Assembly (NCBI GenBank): GCA_017882335.1
Contig: JADGPR010000011.1
Location: 1 to 55,368 of the forward strand
Length of the DNA stretch: 55,368 nucleotides
Reading direction: 5' to 3'
Source of the DNA: Bacteroidales bacterium
GTDB taxonomy: Bacteria; Bacteroidota; Bacteroidia; Bacteroidales; FEN-979
The translations under genes and the position numbers were made by a program. Shown in pieces: positions 24,918-32,884 of the stretch; the first letter of the stretch is position 1, and each line of letters begins with the position of its first letter. The notes under the pieces are model-generated. The model did no database searches, was not told where the DNA came from, and was given only the letters and a program-made list of their open reading frames with translations.

Positions 24918-26696
24918 TCAGGATAAAACGATCGATTCAAATTTGCACTTTGAGAAGCATACGCCGCATTGGGTGCAAATATCCTGGTTGATAAAATGAG
25001 GTTGTTTACGTTCGCCGGTAATGGCTTTCACTGGGCAATTCTTCAGGCAGACCAGGCACCCTGTGCATTTCTCCTGATCCACTGTATAGGTCAGCAACGG
25101 CCGGCAAACCTTTGCAGGACATTTTTTATGGAAGATGTGTGCCTCATATTCATCCCGGAAATACTTGATCGTTGTGAGTACCGGATTCGGAGCAGTCTGC
25201 CCCAGGCCGCATAGTGAATTATCCTTGATCTGGTATGCCAGTTCCTCAAGTTTTTCAAGATCGCCTTCTACGCCCTTGCCATCGGTGATCCGTTCGAGGA
25301 TCTCCAGCATGCGCATGGTTCCCATCCGGCAGAAGGTACATTTGCCGCAGGATTCTTTACGGGTGAAATCGAGGAAAAACTTTGCCACATCCACCATACA
25401 GGTGGTTTCATCCATCACGACCATACCCCCTGAGCCCATGATGGCCCCGGTAGCATTCACCGAGTCATAATCCACGATAGTGTCGGCAAGATATTCAGGG
25501 ATACAGCCGCCGGAAGGTCCTCCCATCTGGACAGCCTTGAACTTTTTATCTTTCTTGATCCCCCCACCCAGCTTAAAGATGACATCCCGGATGGTCATAC
25601 CCATGGGTACCTCCACCAGTCCCGAATGACTTACCTTACCTGCAAGGGCGAATACCTTGGTTCCCTTGCTCTTCTCGGTTCCATAGGCAGCAAAAGCTGC
25701 GGCGCCGTTCATGATGATCCAGGGAATATTGGCGAAGGTTTCAACGTTGTTGATGTTTGTAGGTTTCTTCCACAAACCCGATGCAGCCGGGAATGGAGGA
25801 CGTTTGCGGGGCATCCCGCGCTCGCCTTCCACCGAAGCGATCAGGGCAGTTTCTTCGCCGCATACAAAAGCGCCTGCTCCTTCCTTGATGTAAATATCAA
25901 AATCAAATCCATCGATCCCGAAAATATTCTTCCCCAGGTAACCTTTATCCCTGGCCTGTTTCAGTGCAATATTGAGCCGTTTTATGGCCAGGGGATATTC
26001 TGCACGGCAATAGATAACCCCCTGCGTAGCCTCTATCGCATAGGCTGCGATGATCATTCCTTCCAGCACCGAATGGGGATCACCTTCCAGGACAGACCGG
26101 TCCATGAATGCACCCGGGTCGCCTTCATCTGCATTGCAGATCACATATTTCTCTGCAGATTTATTAGCATTGGCGAATTTCCATTTCAAACCGGTAGGGA
26201 AACCTCCACCGCCACGGCCACGGATACCGGAATCGAGGATCGTCTGTATCACTTCCATTCTGGCTATTTTCCTGGTGGCGATCTTGCCGATGGCTTTGTA
26301 ACCTTCGCGGGCTTCGTATTCTTCTATGGATTCCGGATCCATATAGCCGCAGTTCCGTAATACGATCTTCACCTGGGAGTCGAGGAAATTATTTTCAGGG
26401 GCATCGAACAGATCGCTGTAAACGATGTAATCGCGGATCGGATCTTTCTGGTTGATGTGTTTTTCGATCACCTCGATGGCCCGACCTTCCGTAACGTCGC
26501 CATAAATATAGGTCCCCGATTCATCCCTTATCTCAACCAGGGGTTCACGATAGCACATGCCGATGCAACTGGTCTTTTTAAGGTTGAAATCCAGTTTCTC
26601 GGTTTCTTTCATTGCTTTGATCTTCTCATACGTCTTGCCTGCGCCTGCTGCGATTCCACAGCTTCCAAGCCCAACAGTAACAGTAGTTGTTGTCAT
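24918..26696 (-). CDS. NuoF/HydB/StnB-like NADH-binding FMN subunit
   Basis: A 592-residue subunit that binds NADH, FMN and iron-sulfur clusters. It starts with a thioredoxin-like [2Fe-2S] domain (GSCGIAAG, CIGMCYREPLVEI), followed by the NuoF core with GRGGGGFPTGLKWKF for FMN/NADH, CNADEGDPGAFMDRS, and the N3-type cluster motif ESCGKCTFCRMGTMRM. The C-terminus adds two [4Fe-4S] motifs (CTGCLVCLKNCP, CTQCGVCFSKC). This extended architecture is that of HydB from bifurcating hydrogenases and of the matching Stn subunit, not of complex I NuoF. No [FeFe]-hydrogenase gene is nearby. It lies between the NuoE-like and the StnC-like genes in one direction. Confidence 0.9.
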   Translation of the reverse strand: MTTTTVTVGLGSCGIAAGAGKTYEKIKAMKETEKLDFNLKKTSCIGMCYREPLVEIRDESGTYIYGDVTEGRAIEVIEKHINQKDPIRDYIVYSDLFDAPENNFLDSQVKIVLRNCGYMDPESIEEYEAREGYKAIGKIATRKIARMEVIQTILDSGIRGRGGGGFPTGLKWKFANANKSAEKYVICNADEGDPGAFMDRSVLEGDPHSVLEGMIIAAYAIEATQGVIYCRAEYPLAIKRLNIALKQARDKGYLGKNIFGIDGFDFDIYIKEGAGAFVCGEETALIASVEGERGMPRKRPPFPAASGLWKKPTNINNVETFANIPWIIMNGAAAFAAYGTEKSKGTKVFALAGKVSHSGLVEVPMGMTIRDVIFKLGGGIKKDKKFKAVQMGGPSGGCIPEYLADTIVDYDSVNATGAIMGSGGMVVMDETTCMVDVAKFFLDFTRKESCGKCTFCRMGTMRMLEILERITDGKGVEGDLEKLEELAYQIKDNSLCGLGQTAPNPVLTTIKYFRDEYEAHIFHKKCPAKVCRPLLTYTVDQEKCTGCLVCLKNCPVKAITGERKQPHFINQDICTQCGVCFSKCKFESIVLS

Positions 26697-26773
26697 AGTA
26701 TCTCGGTAGGATGGATTGATATTATATGATACAATAATGGAACACCTGCGGTGTTCATCGGTATATCTTTATT

Positions 26774-26802
26774 TTTTCGCTATTTCGCCATTTCGCTATT
26801 TG
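26774..26802. repeat. Octamer array (TTTCGCYA)
   Basis: TTTCGCTA, TTTCGCCA and TTTCGCTA in tandem lie directly after the NuoE-like gene, in the gap before the NuoF-like gene. Confidence 0.75.
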
Positions 26803-27321
26803 TCAATTGCTTTCTGTGATCCTGATGTTCTTAACGATCTTCGTGGCTTCATTACCGGTCAGTTTTCCATAGGTCTGGTCCCTGACCATCATCACCGGCG
26901 CCAGGGAACAGCATCCCAAACAGGCTACCGATTCCAGCGTATAGAAACGATCTTCGGTGGTTTCACCATCCCTGATCTTCAGTGCCTCTTCCAATGCCTC
27001 CGAAATTTCTTTTGCATTCTGAACATGACAGGCAGTGCCATGACAGACCTTGATGATGTGCTTTCCAACCGGTTTCAGGCGAAACTGGGAATAAAAGGTC
27101 GCCACCCCGAACATTTCGCTCAGGTTCAACCCTGTTTCAGTGGAGATCTTTTCAAATGCCATCCGCGGCAGGTAACCATATATCTCCTGTGTTCCCTGGA
27201 GCAAAGGGATCATGTTTCCTTTTTTTCCATTGTATTTCCGGATAAGCGGATCGATCAGTTCAAGATTGACCGGATCCAATTCTATATTGTTTTGAGCAAT
27301 GTTGAATCGTGCAATTCGCAT
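26803..27321 (-). CDS. NuoE/HydC/StnA-like [2Fe-2S] subunit
   Basis: A 172-residue thioredoxin-like ferredoxin subunit. The four cluster cysteines lie in CHGTACH and, about 36 residues on, CLGCC. The N-terminal GTQEIYGYLPRMAFEKIS and VATFYSQFRLKPVG are typical of NuoE/HydC. It forms the NADH-oxidising core with the NuoF-like subunit. It is the first gene of the three-gene unit, with a 106-bp gap to the next gene. A heptamer array lies just upstream where the promoter should be. Confidence 0.92.
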   Translation of the reverse strand: MRIARFNIAQNNIELDPVNLELIDPLIRKYNGKKGNMIPLLQGTQEIYGYLPRMAFEKISTETGLNLSEMFGVATFYSQFRLKPVGKHIIKVCHGTACHVQNAKEISEALEEALKIRDGETTEDRFYTLESVACLGCCSLAPVMMVRDQTYGKLTGNEATKIVKNIRITESN

Positions 27322-27325
27322 AGTA

Positions 27326-27367
27326 AAGTGTTAAGTGTTAAGTATTAAGTATTAAGTTTTAAGTGTT
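27326..27367. repeat. Heptamer tandem array (AAGTRTT)
   Basis: Six uninterrupted heptamers, AAGTGTT, AAGTGTT, AAGTATT, AAGTATT, AAGTTTT and AAGTGTT, lie immediately upstream of the NuoE-like gene and just after the stop of the PEP/pyruvate-binding gene. Confidence 0.9.
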
Positions 27368-27371
27368 AATA

Positions 27372-30300
27372 TCATCTTCCGTTTTCAAAAGTGATCACTG
27401 ATATTCGTTTTTTTCCATCCATTTTAACGGTGAGGGGTTTTTCAAACTTTGCAATGTTAAAATATTGTGTCTTACGAAGATTTTTCTGTGCCTTTAAAAT
27501 ATCATACCGGATGAAACTTTTTGAAAATTCCGGCTGAATACAGAAATACCCGACATTCATGGAAGTCACGTTGTGAAAGAAATGCGATCCGGAAGATGCA
27601 TCAAGTGGAAAACCTTCCATGCTGGTCTCCACGATCACTTTTGCATGGGAGATCTGGGGCCAGGTTACCGGCACACCGATCCAGCGGTCACGCGTACCCC
27701 ATCGCCCCGGGCCAATCAGGATATAATTCCGGTTTTCCCGGATCATCTCAGCATTGATTTTATCCATTTCGTCGGCCATAGCAATGGTGTTCGATTTATC
27801 GAAGGTATCCGGATCAACAAAAACCACATCCCTGATATTATCCATCATCCCGTTGCCCATCTCCTTTTCGGAATAGAGAAGAATGTCTTCTTCCCGGATC
27901 TTCTCCATATCTATGTTATAATCCGTAGCATTACCGATCAATGGTTTTATCTGAAGGACATAAAATGAAGCCTTATTGTCATCATCCTTATTCAGGTCAA
28001 CCGCAAATTCGATCTCTACAGGCGAACCCAGTGCTTCTTTTACAACATCCAGCACAACTTCGATGGTCTTTGCCAGTGGAATATAATTGTATTTGAGGAT
28101 ATCTGCGAAATTCACCACCCTGGGTCCGGCAGCACTTAATCCAGGAGTGATGCGGTTGTTGTCAAAGGAAAACACGGAAGCACAATGTTTCAGGCTTCCA
28201 TGGCGTTCGGCATCTTCTATATCGAGTTTCCGCAAACCGGCATCTTCTCCTTCGAGGAGGTTGACATCTTCCTTTTTCAGGTCAACGGCATAAAAGCTGA
28301 CTTGTGAGCCCTTGCATTGATCGACAGGTGAATTGATCTCGAGGTTCGGGTATTGAGGAGCAAAACGGTATGCGCGTTCCCCTTCCACCACGTATCTTCC
28401 CAAGCCAAGCGCTGCCACTGCAAACCCTTCTTCCGGCTTCATATGGGCAAACGGGTAGTAATTATAGGACAGGGCAACACCACTGATGTGCGGGTAAAAA
28501 ACATCCTCAAAATGATTACCTACTACTTCCTGGATGACTACGGCCATTTTCTCCTGTTCGATCTTGTAATTGATGGCTTCGATGTATCCTTTTGCAGTTT
28601 TGGAATAGACCGATGCATAGACAAGTTTAATTGCATTCATCAACTGTTCAAGGCGAATATTTGGATCCGGATGAATATTGGGTATGAGGTACGTTTCAAA
28701 TATCCCGGCAAAAGGCTGGTTTAGGGAGTCCTCAAAAAGCCCGGATGACCGGATAGCCAGCGGTTTGGTGATGGTTTTGATAATCAGTTTGAGTTTCCGG
28801 ACCAGGGTATCCGTAAGTTTGCCTTCGATGAACCACTCCTTGATCTGATCATAATTCTCTTCAAAAACAGCCCGTTCCCGGAGTTTGTTCCGGTCAAGAA
28901 AATATTCAAACTCATCCGTTCCGATGATGGATGTTTTGGGTGTCCGGATATTGATATTCGGAATGTGCTGTGAAAAATCGTAATTGTAGATCAGGGTATT
29001 GATGAATGCCAGTCCGCGACCCTTTCCTCCCAATGCACCTTCGGTAAGCGTCAGGATGTTATGTTCATCAGTGATGGCTGATTCCTCGAAAGGAATGACT
29101 TTACCGATATTCTGTTCATTCCGGAAATCCTGGATCACACTGATGAGGTGTTCGCGAAGGCTGGCAGGATCCTTGAAATCCGTCACCTTGGCCGGGTTGA
29201 GGATCTTGGCCACCTGGATCTCGCCGCGGGCCATCAGCCATAAGGAGAAATGATCTTTCCGGGCATGGTACAACAGCGATTCCTCCGGGATGGTTCGCAG
29301 AAGATCTTCAAATTCCTTCAGCGATTTGGCCACGGCGATCTGGCGGCCTTCGTTATCGCGGTAAATAAAATTCCCGAAACCCAGGTAATGCGTAATGAAA
29401 CTCTTGAAATCCAATAACAGGGTTTCCGAATTTTTATTGATAAAAGTAGTCTTCAGCTCATAAGCCTGGTTAGAATTCTCATCGTTTGACGACTGCAGCA
29501 CGATGGGGAGTTCTTTGATCTCTTTCCGGGTTTGTTTCACCAGGCTGAATCCTGCAGTGTTGTTGAGTTTACCGTCTTTTTTAAATTTTACATCCGAGAT
29601 CAGGCAGAGGATGAAATCCTTGTATTTTCCGAAGATATACATTGCCTCCTCGTAGGTGGAGGCAAGCAGGATCTTGGGACGGGCTTTTAACCGGAGGATC
29701 CGGTAGAGTTCATCGGTCGTGACATCTTCGATGATATGTTTGGTTTGTTCAAGAACGATGTTGTATAGATTCGGAAGGTACAACGAATAGTATTTCGGGG
29801 AATCTTCCACGAGCAGGATCACACGAACCATCCCGATGCTGGTATCATTCTCTACATTTATCTTGTCCTCCAGGTAATTGATCATGGCGAAGAAGATCTT
29901 GGAATCGCCGTTCCACACAAACACACGGTCAATCCAGGTAAGCTTTTCCGGTTCAGATTCGAACAAGGCAATATCCGTGTTGCTATTAAGCAGTGTGAAG
30001 ACGGGAATATACTGGTATTTCTCCTTGATCTTTTTGCTCAGTTCAACCGGGAACTGCTTCTCCACGCCCATCATGATGATGACGAGATCATAGTGCTTGG
30101 TTTCAAGTTGTTCAAACACCTCCTCCGACGAAGAAACCCCGGTAATACGGGGCATCGTGCTCAGGCTGAGCTGGTAGAATTCGCCAAGCACATGTTCCGA
30201 GAAACGGCCTTCTTTTTCAATGCTGTAGGCATCGTACAGGTTGGCAACCAGCAGGATCTCCTTGACTTTGAAAGGCATGAGGTCGTGGTAAAGATCCCGG

Positions 30301-31247
30301 TTATAATTGTTCCGGTTGAGGAACGTTTGCAAAAGCTGGCGGCTGTATTTGGTCGATTCAGCAGATCCCTTTTTAACGGCGGTTGATTCCTTTTCAACGG
30401 TTTTTCTCAGGATGGCTTTCCCTTTGACGCTGTTCAGGTAACCTGCAATGATGTTGGCGAGGTTGATGATGAGGTGCCGTTCTTCTTCGAGGAAAGGCCC
30501 TTCGTAGGAAGGGGGAAATGCTTTAAGGTAATAGATCTCAATAGAACCTTCCTGGTTATCGATCGTTTCAAAGGTTTGTTTTTGTGACCACTGGGTCTCC
30601 CGGAAACCCTGGCTGGTGATCTCGAAATTGGTATAGCGGATCCGTGAAACGGTAAATTCAGGATATTGCCAGGCTTTGGGCAGGATCAGGGCAATCTGGT
30701 GAAGGGCTTCTTCGATGGGTTTACCTGTGTGAAGAATGGCTGTGGTCTGGTTAATGGCAGAAAGTTCTTTCAGCCGTTCCCGGGTCACATACCTTCCCTC
30801 CTTCCCTTTCACCCCGTTCAGGTATCCCTCAATCAGGCTGGAGAGGATCATGATCAGGCTTCGTTCCTCTTTCAGGAAAGGTCCTTCGTCAATTGCAGGA
30901 AAGTCTTTCAGATAGAAGATCTCGATGGTACCCAACAGGTTATCGATCGTTTCGAAGGTTTGCTCCTGTTTCCATTCTGTTTCCCTGAAATTCCGGCTTA
31001 GGAATTCCATCTCATCAAAACGCAAACGGGCTACAGTATCATCGGGATATTGCCAGGCCTTGGGAAGGATCTGGCAGATCGCCTCCAAAGTTTCCTGGAT
31101 GGGCAGGTTTTTCTTGATAATGGAAGTCGTTTCGTTGATCGCAGAAAGTTCCTTCAGCCGTTCGCGCGTGTCGTAAAGAAGCTTTTCGACATCAACCGAA
31201 TCCTGGCCAATCGGCCGTTTGCCAGAATTTTCTTCAACAGGCTGCAT
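27372..31247 (-). CDS. Multidomain PEP/pyruvate-binding (PPDK N-domain) protein with duplicated GAF-like and receiver-like domains
   Basis: A 1,291-residue cytoplasmic protein. Residues 28-155 and 156-280 are a clear internal duplication (RERLKELSAIN at the start of each, then ILPKAWQYP, QTFETIDN and GPFL.EER), probably GAF-like sensors. Two receiver-like regions follow, starting near VKEILLVANLYDAYS and VRVILLVEDSPKYYS. The second half is an ATP-grasp domain of the PEP synthase/PPDK type (EGALGGKGRGLAF, PLAIRSSGLFEDS). The usual phosphohistidine motif (TSHA type) is not found; the C-terminal region has DASSGSHFFHN instead. It may be a signal-responsive phosphotransferase instead of a metabolic PEP synthase. 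The exact reaction is unknown. Confidence 0.75.
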   Translation of the reverse strand: MQPVEENSGKRPIGQDSVDVEKLLYDTRERLKELSAINETTSIIKKNLPIQETLEAICQILPKAWQYPDDTVARLRFDEMEFLSRNFRETEWKQEQTFETIDNLLGTIEIFYLKDFPAIDEGPFLKEERSLIMILSSLIEGYLNGVKGKEGRYVTRERLKELSAINQTTAILHTGKPIEEALHQIALILPKAWQYPEFTVSRIRYTNFEITSQGFRETQWSQKQTFETIDNQEGSIEIYYLKAFPPSYEGPFLEEERHLIINLANIIAGYLNSVKGKAILRKTVEKESTAVKKGSAESTKYSRQLLQTFLNRNNYNRDLYHDLMPFKVKEILLVANLYDAYSIEKEGRFSEHVLGEFYQLSLSTMPRITGVSSSEEVFEQLETKHYDLVIIMMGVEKQFPVELSKKIKEKYQYIPVFTLLNSNTDIALFESEPEKLTWIDRVFVWNGDSKIFFAMINYLEDKINVENDTSIGMVRVILLVEDSPKYYSLYLPNLYNIVLEQTKHIIEDVTTDELYRILRLKARPKILLASTYEEAMYIFGKYKDFILCLISDVKFKKDGKLNNTAGFSLVKQTRKEIKELPIVLQSSNDENSNQAYELKTTFINKNSETLLLDFKSFITHYLGFGNFIYRDNEGRQIAVAKSLKEFEDLLRTIPEESLLYHARKDHFSLWLMARGEIQVAKILNPAKVTDFKDPASLREHLISVIQDFRNEQNIGKVIPFEESAITDEHNILTLTEGALGGKGRGLAFINTLIYNYDFSQHIPNINIRTPKTSIIGTDEFEYFLDRNKLRERAVFEENYDQIKEWFIEGKLTDTLVRKLKLIIKTITKPLAIRSSGLFEDSLNQPFAGIFETYLIPNIHPDPNIRLEQLMNAIKLVYASVYSKTAKGYIEAINYKIEQEKMAVVIQEVVGNHFEDVFYPHISGVALSYNYYPFAHMKPEEGFAVAALGLGRYVVEGERAYRFAPQYPNLEINSPVDQCKGSQVSFYAVDLKKEDVNLLEGEDAGLRKLDIEDAERHGSLKHCASVFSFDNNRITPGLSAAGPRVVNFADILKYNYIPLAKTIEVVLDVVKEALGSPVEIEFAVDLNKDDDNKASFYVLQIKPLIGNATDYNIDMEKIREEDILLYSEKEMGNGMMDNIRDVVFVDPDTFDKSNTIAMADEMDKINAEMIRENRNYILIGPGRWGTRDRWIGVPVTWPQISHAKVIVETSMEGFPLDASSGSHFFHNVTSMNVGYFCIQPEFSKSFIRYDILKAQKNLRKTQYFNIAKFEKPLTVKMDGKKRISVITFENGR

Positions 31248-31416
31248 GATCTAGTTTTTTAAGCGATGGCATGAACCAACCGGGATGGGTTGTAAAATTA
31301 CACAAACTTTTTGATGTGGAAAAACACCGGATGTAACTTTCTTATTCATTCTTCATTTTTCCAAGATAGTCAAAAAAAAATCATCCTGAATTTCATACGT
31401 GTAAAGTTATTTTCTG

Positions 31417-31424
31417 TAATATTG
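31417..31424 (+). promoter_or_regulatory. Probable promoter of gdhA
   Basis: TAATATTG differs from TAnnTTTG by one base and lies 40 bp before the gdhA ATG. It overlaps the CRP-like palindrome. Confidence 0.45.
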
Positions 31425-31439
31425 TGAAGATTTTCACAA
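31422..31439. promoter_or_regulatory. CRP/FNR-type palindrome upstream of gdhA
   Basis: TTGTGAAGATTTTCACAA is a perfect palindrome apart from its centre and contains TGTGA-N6-TCACA, the classic CRP box. It overlaps the likely -7 element and start site, so a bound regulator would more likely repress than activate. Confidence 0.6.
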
Positions 31440-31464
31440 ACTAACAATTAAAATATTTACTCCT

Positions 31465-32823
31465 ATGACAAAAAATGTGTATGACCAGATGATCGCCGAA
31501 TTCATGGCCAAAATCATTGCGAAAAACCCGGGGGAAAAAGAATTCCACCAGGCTGTTCAGGAAGTTGCCGAATCTCTGATTCCCTTCATTGAAGAAAACC
31601 CGAAGTACAAAACCGCCAAAATTCTCGAGCGCCTTGCAGAACCTGAAAGAGTTATCATATTCAGGGTTCCTTGGTTAGACGATAAGGGCGAGATCCAGAT
31701 CAACAGGGGTTTCCGTATCGAAATGAACAGCGCTATCGGACCTTACAAAGGAGGTCTGCGTTTTCACCCGACTGTTTATCTGGGCCTTTTGAAATTCCTT
31801 GCTTTCGAGCAGGTTCTCAAAAACAGTTTGACAACCCTGCCCATGGGAGGTGGAAAAGGTGGATCTGATTTCGATCCGAAAGGTAAGTCAGACAATGAAG
31901 TAATGCATTTCTGCCAGAGTTTTATGACCGAACTGCAGCGTCATATTGGTCCTGATACAGACGTACCAGCTGGTGATATCGGTGTTGGCGGACGTGAAAT
32001 CGGTTTCATGTTTGGTCAGTACAAACGGTTGCGCAATGAATTCACCGGCGTATTGACCGGTAAAGGCCTGGAATGGGGCGGCAGTCTCATTCGTCCGGAA
32101 GCAACCGGATACGGACAGGTTTATTTCGCAGCTGAAATGCTGAAGACCCGTAAACTCGACTTCAGTGGAAAGATCGTAGCAGTTTCCGGTTCCGGAAACG
32201 TAGCTCAGTATGCTACCCAAAAAGTTACCCAACTGGGTGGAAAAGTTGTAACCTTATCCGATTCCGAAGGTTATATCTATGATCCAAAGGGTATTGATGC
32301 TGAAAAACTTGCCTTTGTATTGAACCTCAAGAATGTCAAGAGAGGACGTATAAAGGAATATTGCGATAAATACAGTGAAGCAAAATTCGTTTCCGGAAAA
32401 CGCCCATGGGAAGTAAAATGCGACATTGCATTACCAAGCGCAACCCAGAATGAAATTGACGGAGAAGATGCAAAGACACTTGTAAAGAACGATTGCTACT
32501 GCGTTTGTGAAGGTTCAAACATGCCTTCAACGCCTGAAGCTATCGAAGTTTACCTCAAAGCCAAAATCCTCTACGGACCTGGTAAAGCAGCCAATGCAGG
32601 TGGTGTTGCCACCTCAGGCCTGGAAATGTCACAGAACTCCATGCGTTTATCATGGACAAGTGAAGAAGTTGATCAGAGGTTACACACCATCATGATCAAT
32701 ATTCACAAGAGCTGTGTTAAATACGGAACAGAAGCTGACGGATTCATCAACTACGTAAAAGGCGCCAATATTGCCGGCTTCGTAAAAGTAGCCGATGCCA
32801 TGTTAGCACAAGGACTTGTTTAA
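31465..32823 (+). CDS. gdhA: Glutamate dehydrogenase (hexameric, probably NADP-specific)
   Basis: A 452-residue enzyme that interconverts glutamate with 2-oxoglutarate and ammonia. The family motifs are GPYKGGLRFHPTV, LPMGGGKGGSDFDP with the catalytic lysine region, VPAGDIGVGGREIG, and EATGYGQVYF before the nucleotide-binding domain (VAVSGSGNVAQYA). The length and N-terminus match small hexameric bacterial GDHs, usually NADP-linked; coenzyme choice is not proved by sequence. It has its own promoter, a CRP-like palindrome and a strong terminator, so it is a single-gene unit. It could recycle glutamate from the aminotransferase. Confidence 0.96.
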   Translation: MTKNVYDQMIAEFMAKIIAKNPGEKEFHQAVQEVAESLIPFIEENPKYKTAKILERLAEPERVIIFRVPWLDDKGEIQINRGFRIEMNSAIGPYKGGLRFHPTVYLGLLKFLAFEQVLKNSLTTLPMGGGKGGSDFDPKGKSDNEVMHFCQSFMTELQRHIGPDTDVPAGDIGVGGREIGFMFGQYKRLRNEFTGVLTGKGLEWGGSLIRPEATGYGQVYFAAEMLKTRKLDFSGKIVAVSGSGNVAQYATQKVTQLGGKVVTLSDSEGYIYDPKGIDAEKLAFVLNLKNVKRGRIKEYCDKYSEAKFVSGKRPWEVKCDIALPSATQNEIDGEDAKTLVKNDCYCVCEGSNMPSTPEAIEVYLKAKILYGPGKAANAGGVATSGLEMSQNSMRLSWTSEEVDQRLHTIMINIHKSCVKYGTEADGFINYVKGANIAGFVKVADAMLAQGLV

Positions 32824-32845
32824 CAATCCGTTTTAATACGAAGAG

Positions 32846-32876
32846 ACGGGTACACGGTTGTGTGCCCGTTTTTTTT
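32846..32876 (+). terminator. Rho-independent terminator of gdhA
   Basis: A 10-bp stem (ACGGGTACAC with GTGTGCCCGT, one G-T pair) with a 4-base loop is followed by a run of eight T. It starts 23 bp after the gdhA stop codon. Confidence 0.92.
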
Positions 32877-32884
32877 ATTCACTT

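Noticed and set aside
25626-26360. Long forward-strand frame of 244 codons
   Set aside because: It is antisense to the NuoF-like gene, has no recognisable motif or promoter, and its codon pattern follows from the real gene's third positions.
24918-27321. Respiratory complex I or bifurcating [FeFe]-hydrogenase genes
   Set aside because: The NuoE/NuoF-like subunits have HydC/HydB form, but no membrane Nuo subunits and no H-cluster motifs (TSCCP, PCxxKKxE) are present.
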